Shown in pieces: positions 16,234-25,730 of a stretch of DNA of 64,000 nucleotides (position 1 is its first letter; every line of letters begins with the position of its first letter). Made by a program: the position numbers and the translations under genes. The stretch is taken from NCBI RefSeq assembly GCF_002440635.1, contig NZ_DJUW01000014.1, positions 49,212 to 113,211 on the forward strand. The letters are read 5' to 3'. This stretch comes from Novosphingobium sp. UBA6272. Lineage in GTDB: Bacteria; Pseudomonadota; Alphaproteobacteria; Sphingomonadales; Sphingomonadaceae. The notes under the pieces are model-generated. The model ran no database searches, was not told where the DNA came from, and worked only from the letters and a program-made list of their open reading frames with translations.

Positions 16234-17664
16234 ATGCCGGGCAGCACCACCACCTCTGCAACCTCTTCGATCATCGCCACGCTGGGTGCGGGCAGCGGGA
16301 TCGACTTCGCCGGGCTGGCGCAGAACCTGGCCGCAGCCAGCTTCGCCCCCCGCATCGACCGCAACACCGTGCGGGCCGAAACGGTTGAACGGCAGATTTC
16401 AGCGGCCTCGACGCTCAAGAGCTCGCTGCTGCAACTGTCGTCCTCGATCGGCGACCGGGTTCGCTCGGGCGATCTGTCCAGCCAGCCGCTGATCGGCAAT
16501 GCATCGGTCGCCACGGTTTCGCGCGGGACGCTGAGCGGGCGCGGCTCCTATTCACTTGAGGTGACCCGGCTGGCCGCCAGCCAGGTCCTGTCCAGCCCCG
16601 CCTTTGCCTCGGCCGCCGCGCCGACCGGCTCGGGCACCCTCACCTTCACCTTCGGCACCGTTTCCGGTTCGAGCTTCGCTGCGGATCCTGGCCAGTCTCC
16701 GGCCACTGTCACCGTGCCCAGCGGCGCGAGCCTGGCCGATGTCGCAGCGGCGATCAACGCGGCCGGCATCGGCCTCAACGCCTATGTCGCCAGCGGCACC
16801 AGCGGCGCGCACCTGATGCTGAAGGGCAAGGAAGGCGCGGCGAACGGCTTTACGATCACGGCCAGCGAGACGCTGGGCGAAGAAGGCCTGGCCGCGCTGG
16901 CCTGGAACCCCGCGAGCGCCCCGGCCCAGCTGACCGCGACAGCAGTGGACGCCGCGTTCAAACTGGACGGCCTGGCGATGACTCGCGCCTCCAACACGGT
17001 TGCCGATCTCGTCCCCGGCCTCAACCTGATCCTGGCCGGGACCAACCCCGGCGCGCCGACCACGATCCGTTTCTCCGACCCCGGCGCTGCGGTCTCGACC
17101 TTCATGGCGGACCTGGTTTCGGCGCTCAACGAACTGGCGGGCGAGCTTAACACCCAGACCGATCCGCTCTCGGGCGATCTGGCCCGCGACGACGGCGCGC
17201 GGGCGATGCGGCGGGCCTTGTCGCAGCTGGCTGGCACGGTGGTCATGCCGGGGGCGGCAGGCGGCGAACCGGCGACGCTGGCCGACCTCGGCCTGGCCAC
17301 CAACCGTGATGGCACTTTCCGGCTCGATACGGCGCGGCTGACTGCCACCCAGAAGGCCGCGCCAGAAGGCGTGGCGGCGATGTTCACCACAGGGCTGTTC
17401 GGGGTCTATGCCAGCTTCGACAAGCTCAGCCGCCGGCTGACTTCCGCAACCGACCCGGGGACGCTCGCTGGATCGCTCACCCGGCTCAATGCGCAGAAGA
17501 AGGCCCTGACCGAGGAGGCCGGCAAGCTGGCCGAAGCCCAGGAAAAGCTGCGCGCGCGGCTCGCTGTCCAGTTCTCCGGCACCGAAGGGCGGGTCACCCG
17601 CTCCAAATCCACCCTGTCGTTCCTGCAGAACCAGATCGACGCCTGGAACGCGAAGGCCAACTGA
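16234..17664 (+). CDS. fliD: Flagellar filament cap protein FliD
   Basis: Hook-associated protein 2, the pentameric cap under which flagellin is added. It is 476 residues. The N-terminal FliD_N region has GSGIDFAGLAQNLAAASFAP and the following SAASTLKSSLLQLSSSI coiled-coil, and the C-terminal region has LTRLNAQKKALTEEAGKLAE through STLSFLQNQIDAWNAKAN. The middle carries FLG hook-IN-type segments. No strong ribosome-binding site precedes the ATG, but the protein's N-terminus fits the family. It is followed after one base by its export partner fliS. Confidence 0.94.
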   Translation: MPGSTTTSATSSIIATLGAGSGIDFAGLAQNLAAASFAPRIDRNTVRAETVERQISAASTLKSSLLQLSSSIGDRVRSGDLSSQPLIGNASVATVSRGTLSGRGSYSLEVTRLAASQVLSSPAFASAAAPTGSGTLTFTFGTVSGSSFAADPGQSPATVTVPSGASLADVAAAINAAGIGLNAYVASGTSGAHLMLKGKEGAANGFTITASETLGEEGLAALAWNPASAPAQLTATAVDAAFKLDGLAMTRASNTVADLVPGLNLILAGTNPGAPTTIRFSDPGAAVSTFMADLVSALNELAGELNTQTDPLSGDLARDDGARAMRRALSQLAGTVVMPGAAGGEPATLADLGLATNRDGTFRLDTARLTATQKAAPEGVAAMFTTGLFGVYASFDKLSRRLTSATDPGTLAGSLTRLNAQKKALTEEAGKLAEAQEKLRARLAVQFSGTEGRVTRSKSTLSFLQNQIDAWNAKAN

Positions 17665-17665
17665 C

Positions 17666-18052
17666 ATGCACCTGCTCCGCTCCCCCCAGGAAGCCTACCG
17701 CAAGGTAGATTTCGACGCCCGCGTCGCCGGGGCCGATCCGGTGCAGCTGGTGCTGGTCTGCTATGAGCAGCTGGCCAGCGCGCTGGGCACCGCGATTCAT
17801 GCCGATGCCCGCGGCGACAATGCTGCGAAGAGCGCCAGCCTGACGCGGGCACTATCCGCCTTGACGGCCTTGCAGATGGGACTCGATCACGATCGACCGG
17901 TTGCCGGGGCCCTGGCTGCGCTGTTTGAAGGCGCGCGCAGAACCGTACTCGATTCCGTGCTGCAATTTGATGCCACCGCGCTCGCTGCGCTGCGCAGCGA
18001 TGTCTGCGACATCGCAGACGCCTTCCGCGCCAATGCTGTCGACGCGGGATAG
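17666..18052 (+). CDS. fliS: Flagellin export chaperone FliS
   Basis: Cytoplasmic chaperone that binds flagellin and prevents premature polymerisation. The 128-residue helical protein has family features: AYRKVDFDARVAGADPVQLV near the start and LVCYEQLASAL, followed by a helical bundle. It closes the long co-directional run of flagellar genes. Confidence 0.92.
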   Translation: MHLLRSPQEAYRKVDFDARVAGADPVQLVLVCYEQLASALGTAIHADARGDNAAKSASLTRALSALTALQMGLDHDRPVAGALAALFEGARRTVLDSVLQFDATALAALRSDVCDIADAFRANAVDAG

Positions 18053-18213
18053 CCTCCAAAATGGATATGTCGTCCGCGCCGCAGCTTGACCAAACATTGC
18101 CCGCTGGATGCGGGGAAACCCCTAACCAATGTTTCGAATCTGGACGCAAGTCGGCGCGCGGGCGGCATAACATCGGCCTAATTCCCTAGGCGGAAATCAC
18201 TAGGGGGACCCCG

Positions 18214-18816
18214 ATGGAAAGACGCCGCAGCCTTGCCCTGATCGACAGCAACTTTCGCCGCCGCGCCGCGATCAGCCATGCCCTGGCTGGCGGCGCAATC
18301 CATGTAGAACCGTTTGAAGACATATTCGAACTAACCATGCGCTGGCCGCGCGGCGGGGCGGTCCTGGTCGCTGACGAGGACTGCGCTGTCGAGGATCTGA
18401 TCGCGCATATGACCGACCACGGAGAATGGCTGCCGCTGATCGCTTTCTCGGAAGGACCCGATACCGGAAAAGTGGTCCGCGCCGTGCTGGCCGGTGCACT
18501 CGATTACCTCGAATGGCCCTGCGACACCGCCCGGATCATCACCGCGATCGAACTGGCCGAAAGCGCTGCCGCCAGCATCGGCAGCCTGCGCCTGCGCGAG
18601 GCCCGGGCCCGCAGCCGTGTCCAGAAACTGACCCGGCGCGAGCGCGAGGTGCTGGAGGGCGTGGCCGGTGGGCTATCCAACCGGCTGATCGGCGAGCGGC
18701 TTCAGATCAGTCCGCGCACGGTCGAGATCCACCGCGCCAATATGCTGACCAAGATGGGCGCCCACCATACCAGCGAGGCGATCCGGATTGCGATCGAAGC
18801 CTCGCTGGTCGCCTGA
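18214..18816 (+). CDS. FixJ/NarL-type response regulator with decayed receiver domain
   Basis: DNA-binding regulator of 200 residues. The C-terminus (about 138-195) is a LuxR-type helix-turn-helix: LTRREREVLEGVAGGLSNRL, then GERLQISPRTVEIHRANMLT. The N-terminus has a receiver-like fold with Asp11 and Asp54 (VLVADED) in the positions of metal-binding and phospho-acceptor residues. The lysine expected in the GAxDFxxKP motif is replaced (GALDYLEWP), so normal phosphorylation signalling is doubtful. It starts 160 bases after fliS behind a GGGGGA ribosome-binding site and may be a late regulator of the flagellar genes; no cognate kinase is next to it. Confidence 0.85.
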   Translation: MERRRSLALIDSNFRRRAAISHALAGGAIHVEPFEDIFELTMRWPRGGAVLVADEDCAVEDLIAHMTDHGEWLPLIAFSEGPDTGKVVRAVLAGALDYLEWPCDTARIITAIELAESAAASIGSLRLREARARSRVQKLTRREREVLEGVAGGLSNRLIGERLQISPRTVEIHRANMLTKMGAHHTSEAIRIAIEASLVA

Positions 18817-18946
18817 TCCGGTAAAGTGCTTAGGACTGACCACACCCCACCTTAGGCTGGCATCCCTAGATCTGGACCTGCGCCCGGCAACGGTCGCACG
18901 AACCTGGAAGGAAAGTCTTACCCTACCAATCGTCCCGATCCCAACT

Positions 18947-18986
18947 GCGCCCCGGCCACCGTTCCCGACCGGGGCGCTTTTTTTTT
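18947..18986 (+). terminator. Strong rho-independent terminator
   Basis: Perfect 9-bp GC-rich stem (18947-18955 with 18969-18977), 13-base loop, followed by a run of nine T. It lies about 130 bases after the regulator stop, so the transcript has a long 3' untranslated part or a separate small RNA ends here. Confidence 0.9.
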
Positions 18987-18990
18987 GGAT

Positions 18991-20727
18991 TCAGGCTGGG
19001 GTGTACCGCCCTTCGAACACCACGCCTTCGACTTTAATGTCTTTTAGGCCCGCCGCGCCGGCCGCGTAAGGATCGCGATCAAGCACCGCGAAGTCGGCGC
19101 GTTTGCCCGGAGCCAGCGAGCCGACAATTGCATCCATCCCGATCACCTGCGCGGCCTCGATCGTGATCGCGCGCAAGGCCTTGTCGAGGCTGAGGCGCTC
19201 ATCCGGGGCCTTGACCTTGCCTTCCACGGTGATCCGGTTGGCGGCTATCCAGGCCAGATAGAGCGGATCGACCGGAGCCATGTTGAAATCGCTGTGCAGG
19301 CCCAGCGGCACACCCTTGCGCTCGAGCGAGCCGAGCCGGTTGATTGCTTCGGCTCGGCCCGGCCCCAGGCCTTCGCGGCCATAGGCATCTCCAAGCACGC
19401 GGATGCAATTCGGCTGGGCTGAAACCATCAGGCCCATCGCCGCGATCCGGCGGTTCTGTGCCTCGGTCGAATAGCCAAGGTGCTCCAGCGTGACAGTCTG
19501 GCCTGCGCGCCGCGACAGCGCCGCCAGCCCGCTCAGCACCACATCAAGTCCTTCATCGCCGTTGACGTGGATATGGAATGAGAAGCCCGCCTCCCAATAG
19601 CGCAGCATCTGTCGGTGCAGCGGCGCAGGTTCTGTGATCCAGCGCCCTTCGTGGCCGTCGATATAGCCCGGCGCATTCATCCGCATATTGAGCGCGAAGA
19701 AGGCGCCGTCGGCGAGCAACTTCACCCGCCGGTCGAGCCGGACATGAGTGCCGGCAAAAGTGCTTGTAGCGTTGCCCAGCCAGGCGTCGAGATCGGGCAC
19801 AGCATCAAGCTGCGACGCGAGCGGCATCAGCATCATCCGCGCAGGGATGCCCGGGCCTTCGAAACCGGCCCGGATCAGCCCGGCTTCGGTGCCAAAATCC
19901 GCGAAGATCCCGGTTCCCATGTCGGATGCAGTGGTCACCCCGCTTTGCCGCATCATGGCTTGCAGCATGCCGATTCCGCGCTGGACCTTGCCTGGTCCCA
20001 TGAGCACCGGGCGCAGTTTGGCCAGGGCCGCGAGCAGGCCGGTTTCAGTAAACAGTCCGCGGGCATAGTCGCCATGCGAGGGATCGGCCCGTGCCGTCTT
20101 GAGCAAGGCGGCGAAATCGTCGGCGCCGGTTATCCCCCAGTCCTGCAACATCGCGGTCGAGACGATGATATCGTGAAAACTGCGCTGCCACACCAACACC
20201 TTGCGACCCGGTGCCATGGCATCGAGATCGGCTCGGCTGAGCGGGCCGTGGAACAGTTCGTGATAGCCCCAGGTGATGAACGGGTTGTCGCTCGATTTTG
20301 CGAGCGCCTGGGCCAGCCGGGCGCGATAGGCCGCCGGGGTCAGCGCGCCGGGTGAGGTGCCGCTGGGCAACTTCCAGTCGTCCGGGGCGATGAACGGCAC
20401 GTTGAGCATGATCGCGGCCTGGATCGGATGCAGGTGCGGATCGAGCAGGCCGGGCAGCAGAACCTTGCCGGCAAAGCGGCGGTCGACTGTGACCTTGCGG
20501 CCGTTGGTCCACGGCTCAAGTTCGACCAGACTGTCGCCGAGCGCCAGGATCACGCCGTCTGCCACGGCGACAAAGCGGCAGGCCGGTCGGGCTGGCTCCA
20601 TCGTCACGAACCGCCGGGCTTCGAAAACCGTCATTTCGGAATAGGGCCGGACTGTGGGCACACCAGCAGCAAGCGGCGCTGCCGAGATCAGCCCCAACGC
20701 TGTACGGCGCGGGATCGATCGGTCCAT
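18991..20727 (-). CDS. Amidohydrolase family protein (YtcJ-like), exported
   Basis: Metal-dependent hydrolase of the amidohydrolase_3 group. The start is the ATG ending at 20727, preceded by GGGAGG; it gives 578 residues with a twin-arginine-type leader (DRSIPRRTALGLISAAPLAA), so export to the periplasm is likely. Metal-ligand motifs are visible: DPHLHP (His about 98 and 100), HIHVNGDEG and HSDFNM, and the C-terminal FAVLDRDPYA closes the composite beta-sandwich. The substrate cannot be read from the sequence. It lies 80 bases downstream of a TonB-dependent receptor on the same strand, but a terminator separates them, so coupling is functional at best. An unknown imported compound is a plausible substrate. 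Confidence 0.9.
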   Translation of the reverse strand: MDRSIPRRTALGLISAAPLAAGVPTVRPYSEMTVFEARRFVTMEPARPACRFVAVADGVILALGDSLVELEPWTNGRKVTVDRRFAGKVLLPGLLDPHLHPIQAAIMLNVPFIAPDDWKLPSGTSPGALTPAAYRARLAQALAKSSDNPFITWGYHELFHGPLSRADLDAMAPGRKVLVWQRSFHDIIVSTAMLQDWGITGADDFAALLKTARADPSHGDYARGLFTETGLLAALAKLRPVLMGPGKVQRGIGMLQAMMRQSGVTTASDMGTGIFADFGTEAGLIRAGFEGPGIPARMMLMPLASQLDAVPDLDAWLGNATSTFAGTHVRLDRRVKLLADGAFFALNMRMNAPGYIDGHEGRWITEPAPLHRQMLRYWEAGFSFHIHVNGDEGLDVVLSGLAALSRRAGQTVTLEHLGYSTEAQNRRIAAMGLMVSAQPNCIRVLGDAYGREGLGPGRAEAINRLGSLERKGVPLGLHSDFNMAPVDPLYLAWIAANRITVEGKVKAPDERLSLDKALRAITIEAAQVIGMDAIVGSLAPGKRADFAVLDRDPYAAGAAGLKDIKVEGVVFEGRYTPA

Positions 20728-20740
20728 CTGACCCTCCCAG

Positions 20741-20772
20741 AAAAAAAGGGTCCCGGACATTGTCCGGGACCC
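20741..20772 (-). terminator. Rho-independent terminator of the TonB receptor gene
   Basis: Perfect 12-bp inverted repeat (20748-20759 with 20761-20772), functionally a 10- or 11-bp stem with a tight loop. On the minus strand it is followed by a run of seven or more T (20741-20747). It sits between the receptor stop and the amidohydrolase start. Confidence 0.9.
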
Positions 20773-20806
20773 CAGATTAAGCATCCCTCCCAGGAGTGCT
20801 TTGAAC

Positions 20807-23800
20807 TTAGAACTTGATACCCGCGGTCAGGCCGTAACGGCGCGGCTCGAGGGTGAAGATGTTGGTGTAGTTACCCGAGGACTGGTCGGTCACGTAAAGA
20901 CCGGTGATCGAGTCCTTGTCGAACAGGTTCTGCACCCACACGCGGGCAAACCACTTCTTGTCCGGCCCGTCGATCTGGAGCTGAGCGTTCACCTGGGTGT
21001 AGCTCGGGATCTCGTTGATCGCGCCGTTGAAGATGTTGCCATAGGACTTGCCGGTGTAGATGAAGTCCGCACGCGGGGTCACGGTCAGGTCACCAACGGG
21101 CACTTCGTACTGGATGCCGGCGGAGAACTTGTAGTCCGGTGCGCCGGGCAGCTTGTTGCCCTTGATATTGGTCGGAATACCCGAGGTGTAGACCGTCACG
21201 CCGCCGAGCGCCGCCGGGTCGAGACCCGCCGGGATGAAGGCACCGGCCGCACCCGCCGCCAGAGCTGCGCAAACGCTGAAGGCACCGGTCGAGTTGATCC
21301 CCGAACCCGACGGGAAGGCAGTGGTCGGCTGAAGGCCGGCCCCGGCATTGCCGGTCACCACACCCGCGTTGATCAGGTTGTTCACCCCGTTGACGAAGGC
21401 GTTGACCCCCGCAACGTTGCCGGTGTTGGATGCCACGGCACAGTTTGAAGAATTGGTGATGTCCTTGATGATCACCGCATCGGCCCGGCCCGCGCCAAAG
21501 TCACGCGGATTGGAAAGCAGCTTGTCCTGCGAAACTTCGGTGTGCAGGTAGCTGGCCCCGAAGTTCAGCGTCAGGCCATCGGCCGGACGCAGGATGGCTT
21601 CGGCTTCCAGGCCGTAGATCTCGGCGCCCACGTTGTCGTTGACCGAGGTACGGGCAACGATGCGCGAGAGCTGCAGATCCTTGTAATCATAGTAGAACGC
21701 AGTGACGTTCAGGATAATCTTGCCGTTGGCAAAGCTGTTCTTCGAACCAATTTCGAAGGCATTGACGAATTCCGGAGAAAACGTCGAAGGAACGTTGAAT
21801 ATCGAAGGAATGGGCGGGTTGATCCCGCCGGATTTATAACCCCGGGAATAGCTGAAGTAGAGAAGGTTATCGGGCGTGACATTCCAGTCGACGACGAACC
21901 TGCCAGTCATCTCGTTGAAAGTCACATTGCTTGAGGCAAACAGCTCGCAACCGGTGGAGTTGGCAGCGGTCAAAGTGCCCGATGCTGTCGTACCGGTAAT
22001 GGTGCAGTTCGTCGAACTATCTGCGTCAAAAGGCTGCAGATAAGAAGATGTTGGCGCCCCAGTGACTGCAAAGCCGTAGATATACGGCGAATTAAACATG
22101 TCCGTCGAACCAAATGGCACAAGCGAATTAGCAAATGTGTTTCGCGCGGAGAACGCCTTCTTGTCATGATTGTAACGCAGCCCCGCCGTGATTTTAAGCG
22201 TATCGGTGAGTTTATAGTTCAGCTCACCGAACAAGCCGTAAGATTCGAGCCGGAAATCATCACTGTGATTACGGTAGAACGGCGAACCCAGGAAGCCGGG
22301 CGGTGGCGGTGTCGCGCCAATTCCGGCAAGCGGAGCCCGACCCAACGCATTGAAGGCACCGAGTATGCCGGCGGCATAGTCAAGACCGAAGGCATTTACG
22401 TAGTAGCTGCTTTCTTCCAAGTGGGCCTTGCCGTAAATGCCGCCCAGCAGGAAATTGAAAGGGCCATCCCACTTGGAAGAAATGATGGCCTCAGCCGTCC
22501 AGCTACTTTGATAGGCATTCGACCGGTCGAAATCCTGGGGGGTCATCGAACAGATGCGGTGCCCGCCATATGCCCCGGTATTCGTTTCCTCGGACAAGGA
22601 CGTGCAAATGACGTTGCCCGGTCCATTGGGGATCAGAGCGTTCCGGACAGGCGCAAAATAGGAAACGGGCAGTCCAGGAATACCGGTGGTGCCTGCCGTG
22701 TTGAGCGCAGTCAGGCCAGGCAGATAATTTGCCCGATTCTGCACCGACAGGTTATAGTCCTGCCCCGCATCGACCGAGGTATCCTGCCAATTTCCCTGGA
22801 CCCTGAGGCTCAACCCGCCACCAAGATCCTGTTCGATCGCTCCCTGAACGATCCATTCTTCTGCTAAATAATAGGGGGGGTAGTCGGTATTGACCGTTCT
22901 GGAATCGGCGGGATTGGCCGCGCCAGGCCACGAATAGACGTCGGCGCCATAGAGGCTGCCCAGCGCGAAGGCGGTCGGGATGCCCTGCATGGCAAAAAAT
23001 TCACGCGAAGTGAGCACCGAAGCCAATGTCGTGTTCGCATTGGTCACCTGGAACTGATTTTTTCCGTTCAGGCAACCCAGCACACCGGTCGGGTCGCGTT
23101 GGCACATCTGCTTCTGGATGCGCAGGCGACTATCCTTTTCGTGGAAGTACTGGACGACGAGGTCGACCGTCGTGCCCGAACCCGGCTCAAGCCGGATCGA
23201 GCCGCGCATGCCCCACATATCGCGATCGTCAATCTGTGAATTGTCGAAGATGTTCTTGGTATAACCGTCGCGATTAAGATAGAATCCCGCCACGCGCACG
23301 GCTGCAATGTCACCGAGCGGCAGGTTAACCATGCCCTTGGCCTTGACGTGGTTGTAGTTGCCGTATTCCAGCTCGGCATTGGCGGAAACGCCGGTCAGGT
23401 TGGGACGGGCCGAACGGATGTTGATAACGCCCGAAGTCGCGTTGCGGCCGAACAGAGTGCCCTGCGGTCCGCGCAGAACTTCGATCTGCGCCAGATCATA
23501 GAACTCGCCTTCGAACAGGCGAGTGGCGAACAGCGGCGCGTCGTTCATGTGGATGGCGGTGGCCTGGTCGCAGGTCACGCCCACGCACAGGTCACCGATC
23601 CCGCGGATGGTGAAGCTGGAGCCGGTGAAGTTCGTCTTGGTGAACGTCACGTTGGGCAGGGACAGCTGAAGGTCAGACGTGTTCTTGATCTGCTGCTTTT
23701 CGAGCGCTTCGGTGTTGAAGGCGCTGACCGCGATCGGAACGTCCTGCAGGCGCTGGTTGTTGCGCTGTGCGGTAACGATGATTTCGGTACCGCTTTCTTC

Positions 23801-23887
23801 TTCTGCCGCTGCCGCATCCTGTGCATAGGCCGGAAACGCGATTGCCCCGGCGCAGACGCCGGCAAGCAGGGTCAACTTACCCCTCAT
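20807..23887 (-). CDS. TonB-dependent outer-membrane receptor
   Basis: Energy-coupled uptake receptor of 1026 residues. The start at 23887 follows GAGGAG and gives a signal peptide (LTLLAGVCAGAIAFPAYAQ). A TonB-box-like TEIIVTAQRNNQ and plug domain (LQDVPIAVSAFNTEALEKQ; FTIRGIGD; EVLRGPQGTLFGRNATSGVI) come next, then a 22-strand-type barrel, ending in the required aromatic terminus (RRYGLTAGIKF). The AQRxxQxLQDVP plug pattern is typical of the large sphingomonad families taking up plant or aromatic compounds rather than defined siderophores. The ligand is unknown. A TTGACA at 23962-23967 on the opposite strand marks possible promoter activity in the divergent gap to the TIR gene. Confidence 0.96.
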   Translation of the reverse strand: MRGKLTLLAGVCAGAIAFPAYAQDAAAAEEESGTEIIVTAQRNNQRLQDVPIAVSAFNTEALEKQQIKNTSDLQLSLPNVTFTKTNFTGSSFTIRGIGDLCVGVTCDQATAIHMNDAPLFATRLFEGEFYDLAQIEVLRGPQGTLFGRNATSGVINIRSARPNLTGVSANAELEYGNYNHVKAKGMVNLPLGDIAAVRVAGFYLNRDGYTKNIFDNSQIDDRDMWGMRGSIRLEPGSGTTVDLVVQYFHEKDSRLRIQKQMCQRDPTGVLGCLNGKNQFQVTNANTTLASVLTSREFFAMQGIPTAFALGSLYGADVYSWPGAANPADSRTVNTDYPPYYLAEEWIVQGAIEQDLGGGLSLRVQGNWQDTSVDAGQDYNLSVQNRANYLPGLTALNTAGTTGIPGLPVSYFAPVRNALIPNGPGNVICTSLSEETNTGAYGGHRICSMTPQDFDRSNAYQSSWTAEAIISSKWDGPFNFLLGGIYGKAHLEESSYYVNAFGLDYAAGILGAFNALGRAPLAGIGATPPPPGFLGSPFYRNHSDDFRLESYGLFGELNYKLTDTLKITAGLRYNHDKKAFSARNTFANSLVPFGSTDMFNSPYIYGFAVTGAPTSSYLQPFDADSSTNCTITGTTASGTLTAANSTGCELFASSNVTFNEMTGRFVVDWNVTPDNLLYFSYSRGYKSGGINPPIPSIFNVPSTFSPEFVNAFEIGSKNSFANGKIILNVTAFYYDYKDLQLSRIVARTSVNDNVGAEIYGLEAEAILRPADGLTLNFGASYLHTEVSQDKLLSNPRDFGAGRADAVIIKDITNSSNCAVASNTGNVAGVNAFVNGVNNLINAGVVTGNAGAGLQPTTAFPSGSGINSTGAFSVCAALAAGAAGAFIPAGLDPAALGGVTVYTSGIPTNIKGNKLPGAPDYKFSAGIQYEVPVGDLTVTPRADFIYTGKSYGNIFNGAINEIPSYTQVNAQLQIDGPDKKWFARVWVQNLFDKDSITGLYVTDQSSGNYTNIFTLEPRRYGLTAGIKF

Positions 23888-24128
23888 TAGCCCACTCTCC
23901 TCATTGTGCCCGTCCCTTACCCGGGCGGTTGCGCATCCGAATAGAACACCGTCTGGCCTGCTTGACAACCCGTTTTAATCGATTGGTTAGATCAAGGGGC
24001 AAGCGTAACCCAAGCGCCACAGTCCCCCGGCGGGACAAAGCCCGCACTCAGCCTTGGATTTGCGCCGATCTGACCGTTGCCAAGCTTTGGAAAATAAGAC
24101 ATTCTCTGCCCAACAGGTGGGGTGCCAT

Positions 24129-25730
24129 ATGGAACAGGAGCCGGTCGCCGCTGCGGCGCCCCGTTACCGGGCGTTCGTGAGCTATTGCCACCGCGATGAC
24201 CGGCTGGCCACATGGATTCACCGCAAGCTTGAGGCCAGCCGCCTGCCTGACGGGACCCGCCTGGTTCCGCTCTTTATCGATCGGGCGGAATTGGCAGCAG
24301 GGCCCGATCTTTCCGCCCAGGTCCGCGATGCCTTGACCGAATCGGCGGCTTTGCTGGTGATCGCCAGCCCCGCGGCAAAGGCCAGCCGCTGGGTCGGTCA
24401 GGAGATCGCGCTGTTCCGTCAGCTGCACCCTGATCGCCCGGTCCTCGCCGCCCTGATCGAAGGTGAGCCGGACGAAGCCTTTCCCGACGCCCTGCTGCAG
24501 CACCAAGGAACAGCGCTCGAGCCGCTCGCCGCCGATTTTCGCAAAGGCCAGGATGGCAAGCGACTCGGGCTGCTCAAGATCGTCGCGGGGCTAAGCGATC
24601 AGCCACTCGACCGTCTGGTGCAGCGCGATGCCCAGGCCCGCCAGCGCCGCGTGATGGCCGTCACGGCGGGCGCAGTATTCCTTAGCCTAATACTCGCCGG
24701 ACTGCTGGTCCTGGCCCTGCGCGCCCGCGCAGAGGCTGAGCGCCAGAGGGCTGAGGCGGAAGGGCTGGTGGAGTTCATGCTGACCGATTTGAGGGACAAG
24801 CTGAAGGGCGTGGGCCGGCTCGATGTGATGGATGCGGTGAACCAGCGTGTGATGGAGCGGTATCAAAGCGATTTCGGCTATCGCTCGCTAGGTTCCGAAG
24901 AAATAATTCGGCGCGCGAGATTGCTACATGCAATGGCCGAAGATGACTATTCCAACACCGGACGCCCCAACGAATTGGGCAGCCGGATAGAGCAAGGATT
25001 GAAAAAATCCCGGCAAGCATGGCAAATGACAAATGCAATATTCGCAAGACAGCCTCAAAACCTGGATGCAATTTTCGCGCATTCTCAAAGCGAATTTTTT
25101 CTTGGATATGGTCATTACCTAAATCGGGTGAATGCACAACAGGCCAATTATCCAGAAACATACAAACACTTCAATAATTACCGTGGTCTTGTTAGAATGC
25201 TGGTTGATCTGCAGCCTGACAATGACAAGTGGCAAAAAGAGCTTGCATACGCCGATGGGACTCTTTGCTCGCTTATACTTGAAGATCACGGTGATTCCGG
25301 AAAGGCGTTAAAATTTTGCGGTTCGGCACGTGCGGCCATGGAAGCGCTTTACAAGAGAAAGCCCGACCTTTTTTCAGCGCTTGACTTTGCAAATCGGCTC
25401 TCGTGGGAAGCAGAAGCATTGTTCTCTAATGACCAGCCGGAAAGGGCGCTCGCTCTACGAAAGAGGCAGATTTCAATCGTTGCAGCACTCCAGAACTCAT
25501 TTCCCGAGGATACCAGACCCTGGGAGGCGCGCATGCTTGCGGAGCTCAGCCTTGCGGATGATCTTGCCAAGCAAGGTCAATGGAAGGCTGCCGGACTCGC
25601 GGCCGGTGAATCGAGAGCCGCAGCCGACAGACTTCGTGGCAAAGACCCTGCCAACCGATATTGGCGGGTTTGGGAAAAGCAAATTGATGAAATCGAGATT
25701 CGTATTGCAAAAAGGGAGTTAGTCAGATGA
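24129..25730 (+). CDS. TIR domain protein with one membrane helix and C-terminal helical repeats
   Basis: A 533-residue protein; the ATG at 24129 puts the TIR domain right at the N-terminus. TIR (about 11-150): PRYRAFVSYCHRDDRLATWI opens it, and LLVIASPAAKASRWVGQEI places Glu92 where NAD-cleaving TIR domains have the catalytic glutamate (SxWxxxE). One membrane helix follows at about 175-197 (VMAVTAGAVFLSLILAGLLV), then a coiled EAERQRAEAE stretch, then a repeat-like helical region (about 215-530) resembling TPR. The TIR would be cytoplasmic, with the repeats beyond the membrane or in a helical scaffold. Base composition drops sharply inside the gene after about 24,880. The stop overlaps the next gene's ATG (ATGA). 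Enzyme activity is inferred, not shown. Confidence 0.85.
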   Translation: MEQEPVAAAAPRYRAFVSYCHRDDRLATWIHRKLEASRLPDGTRLVPLFIDRAELAAGPDLSAQVRDALTESAALLVIASPAAKASRWVGQEIALFRQLHPDRPVLAALIEGEPDEAFPDALLQHQGTALEPLAADFRKGQDGKRLGLLKIVAGLSDQPLDRLVQRDAQARQRRVMAVTAGAVFLSLILAGLLVLALRARAEAERQRAEAEGLVEFMLTDLRDKLKGVGRLDVMDAVNQRVMERYQSDFGYRSLGSEEIIRRARLLHAMAEDDYSNTGRPNELGSRIEQGLKKSRQAWQMTNAIFARQPQNLDAIFAHSQSEFFLGYGHYLNRVNAQQANYPETYKHFNNYRGLVRMLVDLQPDNDKWQKELAYADGTLCSLILEDHGDSGKALKFCGSARAAMEALYKRKPDLFSALDFANRLSWEAEALFSNDQPERALALRKRQISIVAALQNSFPEDTRPWEARMLAELSLADDLAKQGQWKAAGLAAGESRAAADRLRGKDPANRYWRVWEKQIDEIEIRIAKRELVR

